Shown here one piece after another: positions 62,843 to 64,000 of a stretch of 64,000 nt of DNA. The stretch lies in contig NC_019673.1 of assembly GCF_000328705.1 (NCBI RefSeq), forward strand, positions 8,133,501 to 8,197,500, written 5' to 3'. This DNA is from Saccharothrix espanaensis DSM 44229 (GTDB taxonomy: Bacteria; Actinomycetota; Actinomycetes; Mycobacteriales; Pseudonocardiaceae). Both the position numbers and the translations under genes were made by a program. Positions within the stretch are counted from its first letter, which is position 1. Each line of letters starts with the position of its first letter. Under the pieces are notes generated by a model. That model was not told the DNA's origin. It saw nothing but the letters and a program-made list of their open reading frames with translations, and did not search any database.

Positions 62843-63374
62843 GGTCGTCGCGGTCTCGCGGTCGGTCCGCGACGGGTTCACCGTCGGGGACGCGGGCGTG
62901 GCGGCGGACGTCACCCGGCTCAGCGCCGGCCGGGACGTCGTGATCGGCGCGACCCGGCCGGTCGACGGGCGGGAGCACGAGCTGGCGGCGACCGCCAAGG
63001 CCCTGCTCGACGGCGTGCGGCCGACCGGTGCGCGGCTGCTGCTGGTCGGCGGCGCGAGCAGCCTGACCCGGCCGGACGGGGTGCTGGTGCAGGACGCGCC
63101 GGACTTCCCGGCGTTCCTGCGGCCGATCGCGCTGGCCTGCACCGCGCAGCTCGACGTCGTCCGGGCCGAGTCCGAGGTGGACTGGACGTACCTGAGCCCG
63201 CCGATGTCGCTGGAACCCGGCACCCGCACCGGCGCGTACCGGCTCGGGCTCGACGGACTGGTGGTGGACGGGCAGGGGAACTCCGCGATCTCCCTGGAGG
63301 ACTTCGCGGTGGCCCTCCTGGACGAGGCCGAACGGCCCCGGCACAGCAGGAGCCGGTTCACCGTCGGCTACTGA
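62766..63374 (+). CDS. NAD(P)-binding (atypical SDR/NmrA-like) oxidoreductase
   Basis: The 202-aa protein has an N-terminal Rossmann motif ITVFGAAGGVGSRVV and the pattern of small NAD(P)H-binding proteins of the NmrA/YwnB/BLVRB type (LLLVGGASSL, SPPMSLEPGTRTGAYR). Substrate unknown; such proteins often go with redox-responsive MarR regulators. GGAGG precedes the ATG. The gene starts inside the end of the EamA gene (77-bp overlap), so the two form an operon under the MarR operator. Confidence 0.88.
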   Translation: MRITVFGAAGGVGSRVVTEASRRGHEVVAVSRSVRDGFTVGDAGVAADVTRLSAGRDVVIGATRPVDGREHELAATAKALLDGVRPTGARLLLVGGASSLTRPDGVLVQDAPDFPAFLRPIALACTAQLDVVRAESEVDWTYLSPPMSLEPGTRTGAYRLGLDGLVVDGQGNSAISLEDFAVALLDEAERPRHSRSRFTVGY

Positions 63375-63380
63375 GGTGCG

Positions 63381-63410
63381 GGGTGGGCCCGGTGAGCCGG
63401 GCCCACCCTT
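63381..63410. terminator. Bidirectional terminator
   Basis: GGGTGGGCCCGG (63381-63392) pairs perfectly with CCGGGCCCACCC (63397-63408) around TGAG, followed by TT. It lies between convergent genes. Confidence 0.85.
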
Positions 63411-63413
63411 TCG

Positions 63414-64000
63414 TCACGTCAGCTCGGAACACGTTCTGGCGTCGGGATCCCGGGCCGCCTTCGGCACCCACCGGACGTTCGCGAACGACGCCTGGAACGC
63501 GCCCTCGGTGTAGACGAGGAACGGCGTGTTGACGTTCTCCAGGTCCAGTCCTCGGGACGCGAAGCACGCCACCGGGATCTTCACCGTCGCCTTCGATCCC
63601 GCCGGCAGGCCGCCGAACAGGGTGGTGGCGTCGACTTCCGCCGAGCACGGGTACACGCAGTGCGCGCTCACCACCGTCCGCGCCGCCGGTGGCCGGTGCA
63701 CGACAACGTCGAACACCAAGGCCGCGTCGGCGTTGAGGTAGCCGCGCAGGTCGTTGCCGCCGGCCGGGTTCTGGAGGTAGAGCTGGCCCGTGCCCGTCCA
63801 CGTGGTCCTGAGCGCGTCACCCTGCACGTTCACGTCCGCCGGCCGCACGGTGATCGTGCTGTGCGCGGCCTCGCCGTCGGGACCGATTTCAGTGCCGCTC
63901 CAGTTGTCCGGCGACCCGATGAAACCCCTGTACGGCGCGATGTCCTGCCGGTTGAACAGCTCCAGGTCCTCGGTCGCGGTGCCACCACCGCCGTCGCCGG
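63414..64000 (-). CDS. C-terminal part of a GH3 beta-glucosidase (ExoP-like domain), partial
   Basis: The frame is open from the right edge to a TGA at 63414, giving the last 195 residues or so. They begin with a glycine-rich linker (GDGGGGTATEDLELFNR) and contain FIGSPDNWSG, TWTGTGQLYLQN and FLVYTEGAF, the pattern of the C-terminal galactose-binding-like (ExoP) domain of GH3 exo-beta-glucosidases. The catalytic domains lie outside the window, so the identification rests on this domain alone. A strong terminator follows. Confidence 0.75.
   Translation of the reverse strand, partial: GDGGGGTATEDLELFNRQDIAPYRGFIGSPDNWSGTEIGPDGEAAHSTITVRPADVNVQGDALRTTWTGTGQLYLQNPAGGNDLRGYLNADAALVFDVVVHRPPAARTVVSAHCVYPCSAEVDATTLFGGLPAGSKATVKIPVACFASRGLDLENVNTPFLVYTEGAFQASFANVRWVPKAARDPDARTCSELT

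Overview
This window is high-GC actinobacterial chromosome. The gene order argS-lysA-hom-thrC-thrB-rho-rpmE-prfA-prmC-sua5-wecA, read on the minus strand towards the ATP synthase locus, together with a SARP regulator, TIGR03086-type (mycothiol-linked) proteins, many GTG/TTG starts and very GC-rich third codon positions, suggests a filamentous actinomycete, most likely Pseudonocardiaceae (Saccharothrix/Actinosynnema/Lentzea-like). The genus is inference.

Layout. (1) 1-20.2 kb is a housekeeping block on the minus strand: argS, lysA and the threonine genes, nearly all with 1-4 bp overlaps, then rho, rpmE, prfA, prmC, sua5 and wecA. Two intrusions are visible. A BAAT-type acyl-CoA thioesterase gene and an lpd paralogue sit between prfA and prmC. 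A nest of mobile DNA (8.67-11.44 kb) sits between rpmE and rho: a small element with 26-bp terminal inverted repeats, into which an IS30-family copy and a decayed IS4-family copy have inserted; the IS4 copy is flanked by a perfect 38-bp direct repeat. (2) 20.4-34.8 kb is accessory metabolism, signalling and secretion: DUF3105/DUF305 envelope proteins, a P450, a PF04672-type methyltransferase, a PAS-GGDEF-EAL protein with degenerate motifs next to an MHYT sensor, a broken HIT-type hydrolase gene, a TetR/MFS divergent pair with a cluster of operator half-sites, a subtilase and an S33 peptidase. (3) 34.9-43.1 kb is a defence island beside a tRNA-Arg(CCG) gene. It is a compact minus-strand operon: GHKL (MutL/MORC-like) ATPase, PD-(D/E)XK protein (DUF4420 type), Z1 helicase-like ATPase, DNA cytosine-5 methylase, Vsr-type nuclease with an extra N-terminal domain, and an unrecognised 201-aa protein. 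(4) 43.6-49.6 kb holds an EphD-like hydrolase-SDR fusion, a CDF metal exporter, an AraC regulator, a TIGR03086 protein, and an IS481-family relic that has itself received an intact IS630-family element; the relic is flanked by a 73/74-bp direct repeat that includes the overlapping stop codons of the neighbouring genes. (5) 49.6-64 kb holds a 1420-aa GH92 exo-mannosidase divergent from a ROK regulator, a secreted endonuclease I, a SARP-NB-ARC regulator followed by two small membrane proteins, an I36 inhibitor, a MarR/EamA/NAD(P)-binding cluster and the C-terminus of a GH3 glucosidase.

How it fits together. The island is best read as a restriction-type antiviral system of the MutL-Z1 kind: the methylase would mark self DNA, the GHKL and Z1 ATPases would sense or remodel DNA, and the PD-(D/E)XK and Vsr folds would cut or repair it. 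Several regulator-target pairs are divergent and carry visible operators (TetR/MFS, MarR/EamA, ROK/GH92). At least nine genes here have a TANNNT box 6-8 nt before the start codon and no Shine-Dalgarno sequence, the signature of leaderless transcripts.
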